From Desmodus rotundus (lineage: Eukaryota; Chordata; Mammalia; Chiroptera; Phyllostomidae): DNA of 64,000 nucleotides. Position 1 is the stretch's first letter; every line of letters begins with the position of its first letter. Both the position numbers and the translations under genes were made by a program. The stretch spans positions 20,023,735-20,087,734 of the forward strand of contig NC_071396.1 of NCBI RefSeq assembly GCF_022682495.2. Reading direction: 5' to 3'. A model generated the notes under the pieces. The model ran no database searches and was not told where the DNA came from. It saw nothing but the letters and a program-made list of their open reading frames with translations. This document shows, one piece after another, positions 11,197 to 21,483 of the stretch.

Positions 11197-11779
11197 CGGG
11201 TTTCCCATGGAAGGTGCCCAGGGAGGAGGAGCCCCACTTACTACCTGAGGGGGGGGTTGGCCAGCGGGGGGATGTCCAATAAGAGGTCACTCAAATGGTG
11301 AAGGGGGCCCTTCCTGGAGGTCTGGTTTGGAGACCCAAGCTGGAGTCACCAGATTCCACACCTTTTCCCAGAACCTCATTCTTCAAAACACTCTCTCAGA
11401 TCTGCTATTTCGTCAGAACGCGGCACAGGTGGGGAGCGTGGAGAGCAGGTGTGCCTGGAAGCTGCCAGCTGCGAGGCGGGCGCGTGTTTCCTGGCTCTGG
11501 CCGAGGGAATAGTCTACCCACTACGCTACCCACCGGGGCAACGGCTAAGTCTGAGTTGCTCATAATGTATTTCCGCCCAACTGGTGACTTCCAAGACAGT
11601 CGGAAAATGAGGAAGGAGAAGCCCCTCTGCCGTGGAGCAGGAAGCCCTTCCCAGTGGGTGGGGCCTAGGGGCCTCTTGTGTCCTCATTTATGAGCAACCC
11701 AGCTGAGCAGAGCAGTGGGTGCTGGCCAGGTGTAGGGAGCAAGTCCTCCAGGAAGTGACTTAGTGCCCCTGAAATGTCA

Positions 11780-12045
11780 CGACATGGCAGAATCAGAGCC
11801 GAAAGTGGCCTTGCCGATCTTGTCTCCAGTTCCCTTAACTAAAAGATGAGGAACCTGAATCCTGGAGTGGGCGAGGCAGACCAAGTGTGCCTGCTTCATG
11901 CCAGGTATCTCTCTTGCACGAAATCTAACTTAATCTGCAAAGAACTCTGGGATAGGCACTATAACCCGAGATTAACTCTGTTGCCCCAACTAGTAAGTGG
12001 GGAGGCGGGATTTGAACTCAGTTCTCCGTCTGACTCTGCAACCCC
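11780..12045 (-). repeat. MIR-like relics (antisense), two adjoining pieces
   Basis: First piece: GGCAGAATCAGAGCCGAAAG, TCTTGTCTCCAGTTCCC, AAAGATGAGGAACCTGAATC. Second piece: TTCATGCCAGGTATCTCTCT, AAATCTAACTTAATCTGC, TAACCCGAGATTAACTCTGT, CAACTAGTAAGTGGGGAGGC, GGGATTTGAACTCAGTTCTC. The second is clearly antisense MIR, ending in the 'agtaagtggcagagctgggattcgaaccc' block. The first may be a related old SINE. Confidence 0.65.
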
Positions 12046-13084
12046 CCTTGGCACCCTGCACCCCTGCCTCCCTCTAAGGCCCTTCACGTGGAAGCAGTCC
12101 CGCCGAGCTGAAGGTTTGTTCACCCCTTGTCTAAGTCTTTTTAGGTCAACTCACACTGTAAATATTTTCCCTTTGATTACGCAGCCCTCAGTGGTTAGTG
12201 ATGAGGTTGGCAAGGTAAAGATGAGCTCGCAGGAGAGGAACCTCCCACCTCAGGTGAGCGAGCTGTGGACCCCTTTTGAGTGACTCTCAGGCCCTCCAAT
12301 ACCCTCACCCTGAGGGGGAACACTGAGGCCAGGTTCATTTTCCCACGATCTCAGAGAAACCAGATGAGCCAGGAGCAAATCAGGCACAGAGATGAGAGAG
12401 GAGGCGACAGGATGTTGTGGTGGGTCGTGAAAGCCCACCTCACCCCAGCAGGGGTGGAGTCTCATGGGAGAGAAAGGCAGCTTGCAGGTTTCATTTGGTG
12501 GGGGGGGGGGGGGATGGGGAGAGACAGATGTCCTCAGGGCCTGCTGCTGTGTGGCCACTTAATGACCTGCGCTCTCTGGAGATGCTGGAGACCCAGAGGA
12601 AGAGGGGCGATGGTTCATTTGTACTGAAGAAGACCGTGGGTTCCCCCAAAGAGGATGTGGGGCTGGTGGTCTGTCTAGACAGAGCCTGGACCCTCCAGGA
12701 GGGGCAATCTTACCAGCTGAGAAGGGTGCTGGGGACTGTACTTGCGGCAAGAGTCCTCACAGTTAGAACAAACAGCTTGTTTTGGAAAGTTGTCTGGCAC
12801 CTTCCCCTCGGCCTGCGTTCAGCGCCCAGTGTTTGTGGAAAGTTTATTTATTGATTAGCACTCACTACATCCTTGAGGAACAGGTCAACTGAGGTGACCC
12901 TCTGCCACCTGGGACAGGGTTTGGAAACTTGGACACACACAGAGGCCACTGGGCTCCTGAGCCACCGCCAGCCCTTCCAGCCTCCGGCCTCTGCTGGGCG
13001 GCTCCCTCGGGGATGACATTCCCGTCCATTTCTGTCCGTGTGACTGCTCACCCAACAAGGCTCAGCCGAAAGTGTCTTGTATGA
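12046..13084. other. Unique stretch with a G14 run
   Basis: A run of 14 G at 12500-12513 is the only notable simple sequence. No exon or repeat family is recognised. The A/T-rich end near 12835-12860 leads towards the L1M piece downstream. Confidence 0.45.
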
Positions 13085-13490
13085 CACAGGTCACCTTATT
13101 TTCATTTTTAATCTTCCTAAATTATAAAACTTTCAAACACTCCCCAAAGTAGACAGCAGAGCAACCTACCCATGAGTCACCCAGAATCAAGATTTCACCA
13201 CACGCGCTTCCTCTCTCGCTCTCTTCCTGAATTTTAAAAAAGCATCGTGTCATTTCACTTCTACATGCTAGATTTTGCATCTCTAAAAAATATGGGCAGT
13301 TCAGATGTGTGATGGTGATAGGCCTAAAAATTACCAGTAACTCCTTGCTGTCATCTGATACCCAGTCCATATTGAAATTTCTCCTGTTCTGCCATTTTTT
13401 TCTAACAGTCTGTTCTCTCTAATCAAGTCTGCCATCCGAGTTGGTTGATTTTGAAGGAATGGGGCCGGCTGCTCTGCAGGACCTCCCGCA
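13085..13490 (-). repeat. Ancient L1M 3'UTR (antisense)
   Basis: CTTTCAAACACTCCCCAAAG, TAGACAGCAGAGCAACCTAC, CCATGAGTCACCCAGAATCA, CTCTAAAAAATATGGGCAG, CCAGTAACTCCTTGCTGTCA, TCTGATACCCAGTCCATATT, AACAGTCTGTTCTCTCTAAT and GAGTTGGTTGATTTTG keep the order of antisense L1MC/L1M4-type 3'UTR. It is an old inactive copy. Confidence 0.75.
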
Positions 13491-14224
13491 TGTGGCTCTG
13501 CCTCCCTCAGCCCATCTCTGCCCACCTCTCAGCCCTCATTTTGGGTGTCTCCGTCATGCCCACCGCTGGGCCGGCCTCTTTGCCCTCTCCCAGCATCAGC
13601 TTTCTGAGCAGGTGTGACGTGCCCTCTTCACGTCTGTGTTTCTCGCGTTCCCCGAGGTAGTGCGTGATGCATAGTAAGTGTTCCATTGATTCTCGAGCAC
13701 ATCACTGTATCAGAGTGGACTTTCTCTTTGCCACTTGTCTTGAGCTTTTGAAACCCCCCACAATGGGGAGTGACTGCGGGATCCGGAGGGATTTTTGCAC
13801 TGAGTAGATGGCAGACCAGGTGACCATGAAGACCCAGCACAACTCTGCAATTCTGGAAACCACGATCAGGCTGATAGGGCATCGATTTTGTCTTCCATCT
13901 GTGTCCTGGGATTCATCAGTATTCTTGTGGTTAAATTCCACAAGCTGTCATCATCTCAGGAGGCAAATTAGTGCATGGATTCTTGCCGTCCCTTTTAATA
14001 GCCTGGCACGGGGCAGCGAGGTTGCCCTCCTCTCCCTGTGTGGCTGTGTCATTCAGTGAGGTTGGCCTGGCATGTTGGGGTGGTGGCACCCCTGCCCTGC
14101 ACCCTGCTTTCTGACCCGACTCTCTGCTCTCACAACCTCTGATGTTTTTATTTCTGGAGGTGTAACCTCTCTGCCATATTGTGAGCGAATGAGAAATTGT
14201 GGATTGGATTATGGAATTCAGCTT
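13491..14224. other. Unique non-coding stretch
   Basis: No exon or repeat recognised with confidence. It may include further decayed L1M sequence up to about 13980, because the preceding element's family continues for several hundred bases, but I cannot align it by eye. Confidence 0.35.
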
Positions 14225-14575
14225 TATGATTCATTTGTTCAATAAGCTCTTACCGAGAGTCCACCATGGCCAGGCCCTGTCTGCGTAGGTCCTGGGGTCT
14301 AAACGTGGCCAAGACCCCCATTGCTGGAGTTCACTGTTCAGTGTAAGAGACAGACCGTCAGTGCCATGGTGGAAACAAGCCTGGGCCTCATGGGAGACTG
14401 AGCAGGGCTCCCATATCAGACTGCTAATATTGGAGGGCTTCCTGGAAGAGGGAGCTTTGAAGCTGAATCTTGAAGGATCCATTAGGAATTTGCTGGGAGA
14501 AAGGGTCAGGGAAGAGGGAAGAACATTGCACATACATTCCGAAGAGAGGGAATAACATGTGAAAAGGACATTGTA
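14225..14575 (-). repeat. L2 LINE 3' end (antisense)
   Basis: TTCATTTGTTCAATAAGCTC, ACCATGGCCAGGCCCTGTCT, GGAGTTCACTGTTCAGTGTA, AGAGACAGACCGTCAGTGCC, GGGCTTCCTGGAAGAGGGAG, CTGAATCTTGAAGGATCCAT and GGGAATAACATGTGAAAAGG are in the right order for antisense L2 (caacaaatatttattgag..gagacaga..ggcttcctggaggaggtgac..gagtcttgaaggatg..aacagcatgtgcaaagg). Confidence 0.8.
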
Positions 14576-14629
14576 TTTACCCTGTATTTTCAGAGATACT
14601 TGTAATGAAATTCACATGGGATTAAAAAA

Positions 14630-14735
14630 AAAATAGGTCTCAGGGGGGTTCAATGACTTGCGCAAGGAGAGGAAGAGAAATCAGAATTATGGTCGCCAAC
14701 TCTCTGAGAAGCAGTTCATCACCCTGACTTTATTT
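14630..14735 (-). repeat. MIR fragment (antisense)
   Basis: AATAGGTCTCAGGGGGGTTC, AATGACTTGCGCAAGGAGAG and AAATCAGAATTATGG follow the antisense MIR block 'ggctcagagaggttaagtgacttgcccaaggtcac..cagagctgggattcga'. Short and decayed. Confidence 0.55.
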
Positions 14736-15308
14736 CCTGCCCACACGACACCCATCCCTCCCTCAAGAAACTAAAAAATCTCCTTTGAGACATCACGAAA
14801 GGGCTGGGCCTGGTTCAGGGAGCACTCAGATTCGGGAAAGAAAGATTAGGCCAGGCCTGCATGTGAGCAAAGTACCCTCTGGCCTCTCAGCATCTCCACG
14901 GTGCCCCGGGGGGCTGGACCCCTGGGCAACAGAGCCCTCCATGAGCTCAGAAGCTTCTCTTCCTGAAGCAGGTACAGGCAGCTACGTGTTCGTTTCACGA
15001 CAAGCTAGAAATACCGGACTACTGGCCAAAAAGGATTATCTGATGCTTTATTATATATATATAGGAAATGTTATTAAATATGGTTAATCTAGCCACAATC
15101 TTGAGAAAGAGCAATGTTTTTCTTCTCCTGTCTACGTAAGATGATTTTTAAAAACTCTCTAAAAAGATTAGAAGTGCTCCTCTTGAACAGCTCTGTGAGG
15201 TCTTTTAACACCCCTCTGCCCTGAAGTATTGGGCAGTGGTCACCATAGCAGCAGGCCCTTCGCTTTGAAGACTTCCTTAATTAGAGGAAATAAGGAAACT
15301 CTCAGTGA
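14736..15308. other. Unique stretch with an AT-rich patch
   Basis: An AT-rich patch at 15035-15090 contains TATTATATATATATAGG. No exon or repeat family recognised. The right end abuts the target-site duplication of the HAL1-like element. Confidence 0.4.
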
Positions 15309-15328
15309 CTCAGCACCCATACATTTTA
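15309..15328. repeat. Target-site duplication, left copy
   Basis: CTCAGCACCCATACATTTTA at 15309-15328 matches CTCAGCGTCCATATGTTTTA at 17298-17317 at 16 of 20 positions. All four differences are transitions. The pair brackets the minus-strand HAL1-like element exactly, next to its A-tail (plus-strand T/A-rich) end. Confidence 0.8.
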
Positions 15329-15690
15329 TTTTATTTCTTTTTTATAATTTTATTTTGGTTTATAATTATATTTTATTGATTATGCTATTACAGTTGTCCC
15401 AATTTTCCCCCTTTGTCTGCCTCCACCCATCACCCCCCACTCCCTCTGGCAATCCCCACACCACAGTTAATGGCCATGGTTCATGCATACAAGTTCTTTG
15501 GCTTCTCCATTTCCTACACTGTACTTGACAGCCCCACGGCTCTTCTGTAACTACCTATTTGTAATTCTGAATCCCCTCACCTCTTCACTCATTCCCCCAC
15601 ATCCCCCTCCCATCTGGCAGCCATCAAAATGCTCTCTGTGTCCATGATTCTATCTCTCTTCTTCTTGTTTGCTTAGTTTGTTTTTTTAGA
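15329..15690 (-). repeat. L1/HAL1 3'UTR and A/T-rich tail
   Basis: In element orientation it runs AATCTAAAAAAACAAACTAA, ATGGACACAGAGAGCATTTT, GATGGCTGCCAGATGGGAGG, GGGGGAATGAGTGAAG, AGTTACAGAAGAGCCGTGGG and GACAACTGTAATAGCATAAT, then an AT-rich tail. The first blocks match the 3'UTR that follows ORF2 in the L1 at 3250-3330 of this same window (AATCTAATGAACACACTGAA, AGACTCATGGAGAG), which supports the deletion reading. Confidence 0.75.
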
Positions 15691-15699
15691 TTCAATCAC

Positions 15700-15726
15700 T
15701 GTTGATAGATATGTATTTATTGCCAT
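15700..15726 (-). pseudogene. ORF2 remnant: first nine codons only
   Basis: The start codon is at 15726-15724, followed by codons for AINTYLST. L1 ORF2 proteins begin with a short lead of this kind before the endonuclease motif. The next bases already match 3'UTR, so none of the endonuclease domain is present. The spacer after the ORF1 stop is 31 nt. Confidence 0.7.
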
Positions 15727-15757
15727 TTTATTGTTCACAGTTTTGATCTTCTTTTTC

Positions 15758-16666
15758 CTAAATAAGTCCCTTTAACATTGCATATAATAATGGTTTGGTG
15801 ATGATGAACTCCTTTAGTTTTTTCTTGCCTGGGAAGCTCTTTATCTGCTCTGATATCTTTTCTGGGCAGAGCAATCTTGGCTGTAGGTCCCTGCTTTTCA
15901 TGGCTTTGAATACTTCTTGCCAGTCCCTTCCAGCCGGCAAAGTTTCTTTAGAGAAATCAGCTGACAGTCTTATGGGAACTCACCTATAGGTAACTAACTT
16001 CTTTTCTCTTGCTGCTTTTAAGATTCTCTTTTTATCTTTAACCGTTGGCATTTTAATTATGATGTGTCTTGGAGTGGGCCTCTTTGCATCCATCTTGTTT
16101 GGGACTCTGTGCTTCCTGGACTCACCAAATTAAGGAAGATTTCTTTCATTATTTTTTTCCAATAGATTTCCAATTTCTTGCTCTTTCTCTTCTCCTTCTG
16201 GCACCCCTATGATGCAAATGTTAGAACACTTGAAGTTGTCCCAGAGGCTGCTTACACTACCCTTGTTTTTTAGGATTCTTTTTTTTCTTGTTGTTGTGAT
16301 TGGTGTTTTTTTGCTTTCTTATGTTCCAAATCATTGATTTGATTCTTGGCTTCATCCACTCTACTGTTGTTTCCCTGTAAATTGTTCTTTATTTCAATTA
16401 GTGTACCCTTCATTTCTGACTGGGTCTTTTTTATGCTGTTGAGGTCGTCACTAAGTTCCTTGTGCATCCGTATAACCAGTGTTTTGAACTCTGCATCTGA
16501 TAGATTGCTTATCTCCATTTTGTTTAGTTCTTTTTCTGGAGTTTTGATCTGTTCTTTCATTTGGAGTTTTGATCTGCTCTTTCATCCATTCCTTGTTTTG
16601 GCAGCCTCCCTGTGTCTGTTTCTGTGCATTAGGTGGAGCTGCTGTGACTCCCTGTCTTGGTTGCAT
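15758..16666 (-). pseudogene. LINE-1 ORF1 protein, broken
   Basis: ORF1p is the RNA-binding trimeric coiled-coil partner of the LINE-1 particle. The C-terminal end is intact at 15940-15758: residues AGRDWQEVFKAMKSRDLQPR then KISEQIKSFPGKKKLKEFI and a TAG stop at 15760-15758. This is the carboxy-terminal domain. The N-terminal and coiled-coil half is open at 16560-16270, with ISNLSDAEFKTLVIRMHKEL, SIKKTQSEMKGTLIEIKNNL and NSRVDEAKNQINDLE. A further N-terminal piece lies at 16666-16540 in another frame because of a 25-bp tandem duplication. The middle (about 15940-16270) has stop codons. It cannot make a full protein. Confidence 0.85.
16537..16586. repeat. 25-bp tandem duplication inside ORF1
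   Basis: Units at 16537-16561 and 16562-16586 differ at two positions. Each starts TGGAGTTTTGATCTG and encodes the minus-strand residues MKEQIKTP. Because 25 is not a multiple of three, the duplication shifts the ORF1 frame, which explains why the two open segments overlap here in different phases. Confidence 0.85.
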
Positions 16667-17297
16667 GGCTTAATGTAATAGGTGTCCTGTAGGGTCCAGG
16701 GGCACAGCCTCCCCTATCCTCCAAGCTGGGTACTCAAGGTGCACCCTTCCTGTGGGCTGAGTACACCCTCCTCTTGTAGTTGATCCATGGTTGCTGTTGG
16801 CAGATCAATGAGATTTATTTACCTGGGCCAGTCAGCTGCAAAGATTGGCTGTGACCACTGACCACCAGCCTCTGCCCTCTGAGGAGGATCAGCTGTGCAG
16901 GGCAGGGTGGTGGTGCTCCGGTGTGGTCTGTAGCTGTCCACTGGTGTGTAGGCTCTGGGGTTTCCCAGGCGGCACAGTCCAAGGTCAGACCCTACCTGTG
17001 TTTTGTCCAGGGCCATCCTGAATGAACTATAAAGTTGTCTGAGATGTCTGTTACTTGTGCTGGGCTTGCAGATTCCCAGGTGAAGCCAAACTGTGAATCT
17101 AGGCTGGTTGCTGCTAGTGCTGGGCTTGGGGTCCTACCAGTCTGGATGGATGTGGCTTCTTTAATTCCGTAGTTGTCAGACTTCCATTCAACTCTGTCTC
17201 TGATGGTTCTAAGTGATGGTTGTTCTATATACTAGTGGTAATTTTGAGGTGGTTGTGTGAAGAGGTGTTTACCTATGCTGCCATCTTGACCAGAAGT

Positions 17298-17317
17298 CTC
17301 AGCGTCCATATGTTTTA
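17298..17317. repeat. Target-site duplication, right copy
   Basis: CTCAGCGTCCATATGTTTTA, partner of the copy at 15309-15328. It lies at the start of an antisense MIR relic, so the HAL1-like element landed at the edge of an older SINE. Confidence 0.8.
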
Positions 17318-17510
17318 GACACTATTCTAGACACTTCTGCACACAATTCTGTTTGATTCTCATTAACCTTCAAGGTACACTCAGCATGAGCTCAGCGTCA
17401 CACATAAGGGAGCCAGTATTCTGAGAGGTTCAACAACTTGTCAGAATCAGGAGCAAAACTCGAATTCTGATCCCAAAGTCTGCTCTTCACTTGGCACCAT
17501 GATTATTTCG
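17310..17510 (-). repeat. MIR SINE (antisense)
   Basis: ACACTATTCTAGACACTTCT, CACACAATTCTGTTTGATTC, TCATTAACCTTCAAGGTACA, GGGAGCCAGTATTCTGAGAG, GTTCAACAACTTGTCAGAAT, CAGGAGCAAAACTCGAATTC and TGATCCCAAAGTCTGCTCTT follow antisense MIR in order. It is older than the HAL1-like insertion next to it. Confidence 0.75.
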
Positions 17511-17519
17511 TGCATGGTG

Positions 17520-17700
17520 GGTGGTGCCTAAGATCGCACTCTCGAGTCAGGCTCTGGGTTCGAACCCAGCTCCAAGAATGATTTACTCTGGACAACTTCC
17601 TCAACTCCTTTTGCCTCAGCTCCCCCAGTTGTCAGCGAGGTCAGAGTGACACCTTCCCCACGGGAGGGCTCTGAGGAGTCAGTCCAGGTAAAATGCTCGA
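17520..17700 (+). repeat. MIR SINE
   Basis: TCGAGTCAGGCTCTGGGTTC, GAACCCAGCTCCAAGAATGA, TTTACTCTGGACAACTTCCT and AACTCCTTTTGCCTCAGCTC are MIR sense blocks (tRNA-related B box 'ggttcgaatccc' then 'cctcagtttcc'). It lies head to tail with the antisense MIR just upstream. Confidence 0.75.
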
Positions 17701-19584
17701 AACGGCTTGCCCTGGTCAGCACCCCAGGAATCCAACTACTGTAGGGATTTTTGCTTGAAACCAAAGCAACCTTTGCCTTGGCCTGTGTCATTCGGGGGAG
17801 GACAGGGACAGTGTGCTGGCGTATCTTGGAGGGTTGGCCCAGACCGAGCAGTCAGGGAAGCAGCCAGCAGGCCAGGTCTGGGCCTCTGCCTGGCAGAGCT
17901 GGGAAGAAGCGACCGGTGGTCAGGGTCCCAGAGGCCCTGTGGCGCTGAGTGGCCTCTGCTGGGCTGGACCCAGGTGACAGGCCAGGCACGGAGAAGCACA
18001 GGGTGTGGGAGACAAAGCCCCCTGACAGTAACTGGAGGTTGAAGCCCTCTCTGAAATCAGTGGTGCCACAGGTTCCTGAAGGCGGCTCCAGGGGGCCGAG
18101 CACATGGGAAAGCCCCACATTCGGGTGCGTCCAAACAGACCCCAGAGCCTGCAAGACAAGGCTGGTGCCAAAGGCTGCTGGCCCAGTCATCAGTAGCAAG
18201 AGTGGCGTCTTGTATCCCGGGCTGTGGGGATGCCGGCATTGCCCAGAGAGGACAGACCAGGACCCATAGTTGGGCTCGGCCAAAAGCGCCGGGGAGTGTT
18301 CGCGGGCAGTGTCCACGGGCAGCACTCTGAAGGATCAGAGAGGGCAGATGCCCGGGCCCAGGGAGGACTCCCGGGAAGGTCGGCAACATGGGGAGGAGCA
18401 AACAGGGCTGGCAGGACCCTCGACGGGGCCTCAGCCACAGCAGAGGAGGCTGGCGCTGTGGGGGTGGGGGTTCCTGCTCTGGAGGGTGAGGATGAGGGTC
18501 CAGCCAGAGAGTGGTGGGCGCTGCCACTGGCTCGGGGGAGTCACCCTGCTCTGCCCCTTGCGGGATGTGCACCTGGGCCACTTCTTTCAGGCGAGTGGCG
18601 TCACAGCTTCCCAGTATTAATCAGGGACAATGCTGTCTGCTGTATTAATGGGTCAAAGCACAGACACGAAGGGAACAAGGTCTGTGTGGGCTCTGAAGGG
18701 ACAGCGTGGCATGTGGGGGGGCACCCCACAGTTTCTGCCTACTCATTTCACCGCCTTCGATCTTGTTTGTCCCATCTGTGAAATGGAGGTAAAAACAACC
18801 ACCTCAGCTCATTCCTCAGGGGAAGGTTCTCGGTGCCCAAACTGTTGGCGGTGTTGAGTCTGAGGCAGAGAGAGTGCTCCTGGAGGCCGGGACCTAGGAG
18901 GAAGCCGGACCCTCCAGGGCGCTGGACAGTGATCACAGCCTGGGAAGCCCAGTGGCCTTGAGAAGGGCCATTCTGTTATGAGGCCGTGAATGGCAGGGCC
19001 CAGCACCCCGTCTGGTGACCTGGCAGGGCCACCCTGTGCCGGAGCCAGCTCTCACCTTGTCAGCAGTGAGGACCTCCCACGCAGGTCAAAGCCTGTGTGT
19101 CCACATACCGGGGCGGGGGGGCTGCCCTCCATCAAGGCCCCACCACACTGGCATACAGATGTCTGCATCGTGGGGTCAGCAGCAGGCCCCTCTGCTCCTG
19201 GTGACATCTGCAGGGCGGGTCTGAGCATCGTTTAGCATCTGCGACAAAGTGACTGTTAGTGGGACAAGGTCATGGTGATATATGTGGAACCTCGTCAGCC
19301 TGTTCGGCCGGTGGCTTTAATGGCTATCTTGGAGGTGACATTCCATTAGGGGTGATTGAACGTAATGTTAACGGCAGGACAACTCACTGTTTCATCATCC
19401 TCTCCCAGGCCTGAAGGTCAGGGGAGAACTTTCTGTTCTCCGGGACTTAAACTTCGAAATCGTCACAACATCGTGCCAGCCTGGGTTAATACTAACACAT
19501 CAGGCTGCCAGGGTACCCTTCTGCATAAACAGGCTTGTTTGCCAACGTGGGCCTCTCGGTTCAGTGACCCTGCGGACAGATGGC
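17701..19584. other. GC-rich mostly unique stretch
   Basis: A weak MIR core (TTTGTCCCATCTGTGAAATG, GAGGTAAAAACAACCACCTC) lies at about 18765-18805, plus strand. The overlapping open frames of 110-185 codons on both strands between 17707 and 18781 show no domain. The composition of this stretch (about 60% GC by eye) explains them. Confidence 0.45.
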
Positions 19585-19790
19585 ATAGGGTTGAACGCTG
19601 ACTCCACACTCACAGGCTGCATGGTCTTGGGCAACTTACTTGGCCTCTCTGTGTCTTCGTTGCCTCATCTGTGATGTTGGGTGCTAACGTGAGTGCTTCC
19701 TGAGGTTGGAGAGAGGATTACAGGATATGCTGTGTGTGAAATGTTTAGAACAGAGCCTGAAACGTGGGAGTCACCATAGAAACGGTAGCT
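19585..19790 (+). repeat. MIR SINE
   Basis: GACTCCACACTCACAGGCTG, CATGGTCTTGGGCAACTTAC, TTGGCCTCTCTGTGTCTTCG, TTGCCTCATCTGTGATGTTG, GAGAGGATTACAGGATATGC and GTTTAGAACAGAGCCTGAAA give a nearly complete sense MIR, including the 3' region shared with L2. Confidence 0.9.
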
Positions 19791-19924
19791 CCCGGCATCA
19801 GCTCTCCAGGGAAGGGACTAGGAGAAGCTGCCGCTTACAAAACACACTCAGAATGAACAGTCGGGCCAGGCGAGGAGCTTTGGGAGCAGCCGTGGGTGCA
19901 GAAAGCAGGTGGGGGGACCGTAGG

Positions 19925-20010
19925 GGTGTCCGAAGGCCAGGCTCCGGGTTTAAACCGCGTCCTTGAGCTCTGCCACTGGGGACGGCTTCTGAACATCTCA
20001 CAACGGGGAA
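19925..20010 (+). repeat. MIR 5' fragment
   Basis: AGGCTCCGGGTTTAAACCGC followed by GTCCTTGAGCTCTGCCACTG resembles the MIR tRNA-related head (gactgcctgggttcgaatcctggctctgccactt). Only the head is alignable. Confidence 0.5.
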
Positions 20011-20783
20011 TGACAGTGGGAAAGAAGTATTTTCGGAGGATCTTTACTGGCAGTGGATCGCAGAAAATGAATATGTTTGATGGCCATTGTGACGGAAGCC
20101 CTCGCAAGGCCTCATAGCTGACGGAATGTGGGGGTGGGGGGAGTCGGGATGACTTTGAGAGAGGCGACTAACAGAAAATCTCCAGCAGGAGAGAAATTGG
20201 TTGCAGGGAAGACGGCGTATTTGTTTTCGGGGTCCAGGAGGAAATGGCGGCTGAGGGTCTCAGCCCAGCCCTTGGGAGTAGGCCAGGCCTAGGGGTGTAG
20301 ACTTGGGGGCCACCTGCAGAGATTTGGGGGTTTCACAGCTCTCGAGAGTGAGGGGAGAGGAGAAAGTATAGAGGATTGAGGACAGTCACAGGGCACGTTT
20401 GCCAAAGCTGAAGGAGGAAGAGGAAATTGCAAGCAAGGCCAAGAGCACGGTGGGAAGATGGTGCCCGGAGGGGGAGGCCCTTTGGGGTGTGCTGGGGGAA
20501 CGTGTGCTGAGAGGAGTGGGGGGGGCGAGCGGGGAAAGGGGACTGACTGGGCTGCCTTCAGGACCTGTAAGGGAGACAGGAGGGGTCAGAGCAGAGGCGA
20601 GGCCCGGCCTGGCGGCTTTGAGTGATCTGGCCCTGACACGCCAGCTGTGAAGGGGGCGTGTGGACTGGAGGGGCCCTCTCCGCCCAGGAGCCCACACTGC
20701 AGTTCCTGTGCTGGGCACCCTCCGCGGCCCGGGCCCTTCACACGAGACCTGAGATCTGGATGGCAGCCCTGCGACCCACCCCT

Positions 20784-20838
20784 AACAGCCCAGAGGGATG
20801 GGAATCACTAACAGCCCAGAGTGATGGGACTCACTAAC
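20784..20838. repeat. Imperfect tandem duplication, about 26-28 bp
   Basis: TAACAGCCCAGAGGGATGGG at 20784 is followed by TAACAGCCCAGAGTGATGGG at 20810 and by a third partial unit beginning TAACACACCAGG. The copies differ by single bases, so the duplication is not brand-new. Confidence 0.75.
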
Positions 20839-21426
20839 ACACCAGGAGCACCAACAGACTGCGGTGGCTTGCACGTGTGCTGACGTGTGGTTATCGCCGT
20901 GTTCCAGTGGTGGAGAAACTCGAGAACCGGATGGTGCTCCCACACTGGCAGGGGCGGGGCTGGGGACCTTGCCCCTACCCCGAGTTCGGGCCTTTTCCCA
21001 TGCAGCACCGATTTCAAGTGTAAGTGGATTAAAGTAAAAACTGTAGCTTGAGTCGTGTGGACAGTTTTGTGAGGCTCCCTGGGATGTCTGAGTCAGGAGC
21101 CCCTGCTTCTCACGGGGCATTGGCTTCTCCAGTGCGGAAACAGCTGATTTTCGCCTTTTTTGCTCTTTGCAGCTGGGGAGACTGCAGGGGCTTCGGATCA
21201 GCTTTCTGCTGCTGCTTCCAGATCCAATGCTGTTGGGACTGCGGCCATCGTGTGCCCCAGCCCTTTCAGTTTCTGTGCTCAGTGGGTGACAGTGGACCCC
21301 CATAAAAGCAGGCGCTGGCTGGAAGCCCCCCTTTTCCCTGAAGGTCAGTCTGGAGAGGACTCACAAATTCTCCTTGGGGATAGAGTTTTCGAGGCGGCTG
21401 CCACTTGAGTCCCTTTCTGGGTCTCT

Positions 21427-21483
21427 GCTCTGCTCCCAGGGGCCCGCTCTGCTCCCAGGGGCCCGCTCTGCTCCCAGGGGCCC
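21427..21483. repeat. 19-bp tandem repeat, three perfect units
   Basis: GCTCTGCTCCCAGGGGCCC occurs at 21427-21445, 21446-21464 and 21465-21483 without a mismatch. The unit length is not a multiple of three, and no coding sequence is evident. Perfect identity suggests recent expansion and possible length polymorphism. Confidence 0.95.

Larger units (their letters stand above)
15329..17297 (-). mobile_element. HAL1-like half-LINE-1 element, near full length
   Basis: On the minus strand the parts are: 5' end near 17297 (CTTCTGGTCAAGATGGCAGC, the L1 'caagatggcgg' start), a G/C-rich 5'UTR to about 16680, ORF1 (about 16666-15758), a 31-nt spacer, an ORF2 start codon at 15726 with about nine codons (MAINTYLST), then directly 3'UTR sequence (about 15690-15360) and an A/T-rich tail. 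The rest of ORF2, normally about 3.8 kb with endonuclease and reverse transcriptase, is absent. HAL1 elements are known as ORF1-only LINE-1 derivatives moved by L1 enzymes in trans. Whether this copy belongs to a family or is a single internal deletion cannot be told from one copy. Target-site duplications of 20 bp flank it. Confidence 0.85.

Noticed and set aside
20784..21483. Short direct repeats considered as a CRISPR-like array
   Set aside because: The copies are tandem without spacers and the genome is mammalian.
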